The notes beneath the pieces are model-generated. The model was not told where the DNA came from. It was given only the letters and a program-made list of their open reading frames with translations, and did not search any database. A DNA stretch of 64,000 nucleotides from contig CM072801.1 of the NCBI GenBank assembly GCA_037013495.1, positions 83,809,816-83,873,815 on the forward strand, written 5' to 3'. This stretch comes from Hippophae tibetana. Lineage: Eukaryota; Streptophyta; Magnoliopsida; Rosales; Elaeagnaceae. The stretch's first letter is position 1; each line of letters begins with the position of its first letter. Position numbers and translations under genes: made by a program. Below are positions 62,560 through 64,000 of this stretch, piece after piece.

Positions 62560-64000
62560 TGCAAATACTTTGGTTTTATATTTGTAAAAATTTTGCAAGT
62601 GCACAAATCATTTTATATAAAATGACAAATATACTCCTAAGGCCGATCTAAGGAAGGATTATATGTCATTTTTAATTTATTATTCAAACTCTTAAAAACG
62701 AAATTAAATCATAAACATGCTGTCACGATATTTTGGTTTTATGTTTCCTAATCTAATAACATAAAAAACATAGATATGGATTCAATAAATGATTATACAA
62801 ATTTTTATCATTCATAATAGTGGAGTATTTATGGATATAATAATTAAGTTAATTATTCTTGCTCATATTACTTAGGTTATTAAAGATATAAATTGAATTT
62901 TGTTGATTTTATCTTTTTGGTATGAAACTGTTCTTAGGCAACGCCCAAATTCTTTTATTTAATATTAATTAACTAAAATCCTTATGTGAGGTCTATTAAT
63001 TAATTATGTATTAAATTTTAGCTTTATTTCTAAGTAAATAGAAAATCATTTAATCACAGCTTTAGACAAAGTTAGTTAATTATACTTTATTCAAGGTGTC
63101 CAAATTAAACCTAAAAATTTAATTATTCGAGTACTAACTTTCAAGTTTTAAAACTATTACTGAAAATATATTGTCAATACATTTTTGAATAATAGTTCTT
63201 ATAGAAACGTTTGAAATGTAGTTTCACTCTAACTACCGGGCAATTGTACCCACAAATAAAATAGCACTACTCTAAATCAGACAGGATAATTAAAACTTAA
63301 AATCTAATTTTAGATTTAAGTTTTTAATGAAAAATAATATTTTTATCTTTAACATCCTTAATATAAAATCTTGAATAAAAACAACATCAATTTATTTAAT
63401 AGAAATGTTTTATCTATTTAATATTTCACAAGCATAACAATGTTATTATTATATTATATTTACAAACAGCCAGTTATTTTAAATTTAATTATAGATAAAT
63501 TAAATATACCATATAAGAATAAAACATAAAAAATAACTGTAAATAATTCATTTTAAAATTATACCTTAAAAGAATCCTTACAACATTTTTAGGCTAATTC
63601 TATTATTGAAAAATCTCCAAACGGATTTGTATTTCCGTTTATTGAATCAAAACTCGAAATCTACAAGATCATAACTAGTTCTTCTCAAAAAGAGAGAAAC
63701 TATAAAACTAAAAACTAAAAAAACTTAGAAAGCATTCTAAAGAGAGAAAGAGTTAAGAAAATTGTGTGTTTTTTACAATAGGAAGTGGGTCCTTTTATAG
63801 GTGAAGAAAAGGATAAAAAAGTGGAAAAACTATCTTTAAAATGGGTATTGGATGAGTTTCAGACAAGCTGGAACACGTATGGGAGAGGTGCACCTGGCTA
63901 GGCACTGGCGTCAGTAGATGGGCCAGACGCATGCAGTTGGTGCAAACTGGGCAAGATTTATGGTGTAACATGCACATGGGGCTTGAAACAACACGTGTGA
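62560..64000 (-). mobile_element. Y-family LTR copy 3, cut by window end
   Basis: Starts TGCAAATACTTTGG like Y2 and runs past the edge. The TATA-like ccttttatagg is at about 63791-63801, and a GC-richer upstream part lies at 63860-64000. Confidence 0.7.

Overview
The window is nuclear DNA of a flowering plant, most likely a dicot. It is very AT-rich and packed with LTR retrotransposon remains. There is one clear host gene, which has GT-AG introns. I could not fix the species. I see no tRNA, rRNA, CRISPR array or bacterial-type operon.

Region 1-17.8 kb. An old LTR piece (1-577) and a gag zinc-knuckle remnant (about 600-1500, minus) of Athila/Tat type are followed by a chain of one Ty1/copia-like family, here called X: partial LTR A, gag remnant, LTR B, gag remnant, LTR C. 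The X LTRs are about 4.5 kb, unusually long, and the interiors show gag only.

Region 18.5-37.5 kb is a nested stack. A minus-strand Ty3/gypsy element (gag and protease visible) is split by three other LTR elements. These are a minus-strand copia element (copia-M, 19442-24653), a plus-strand copia element (copia-P, 24969-30193) and a very young non-autonomous Athila/Tat-like LARD (30304-36077). The LARD has two 1904-bp LTRs that differ at about eight sites, a perfect GTAGT target duplication, a tRNA-Asp primer site and a polypurine tract. Its promoter carries six G-boxes in a repeated module, and its leader holds four tandem hairpins. A terminal-inverted-repeat element filled with telomere-like repeats lies beside the gypsy primer site.

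Region 37.5-43.6 kb holds AT-rich tandem arrays and the host gene, a minus-strand Ser/Thr kinase of the CDPK-related PEPKR2 type. It has three coding exons and a probable 5'-UTR intron, and encodes 467 residues. It is the only gene I call functional.

Region 43.6-64 kb starts with about 6 kb of AT-rich intergenic DNA built from decayed repeats. It continues with an older relative of the LARD that keeps a protease remnant (50306-54130), and then with a third LTR family, here called Y. Y has three LTR copies. The interval between the first two holds an Athila-type protease and a remnant resembling the putative plant transposon protein family. All LTR elements here are fossils or non-autonomous; names X, Y, copia-M, copia-P and R1 are local labels.
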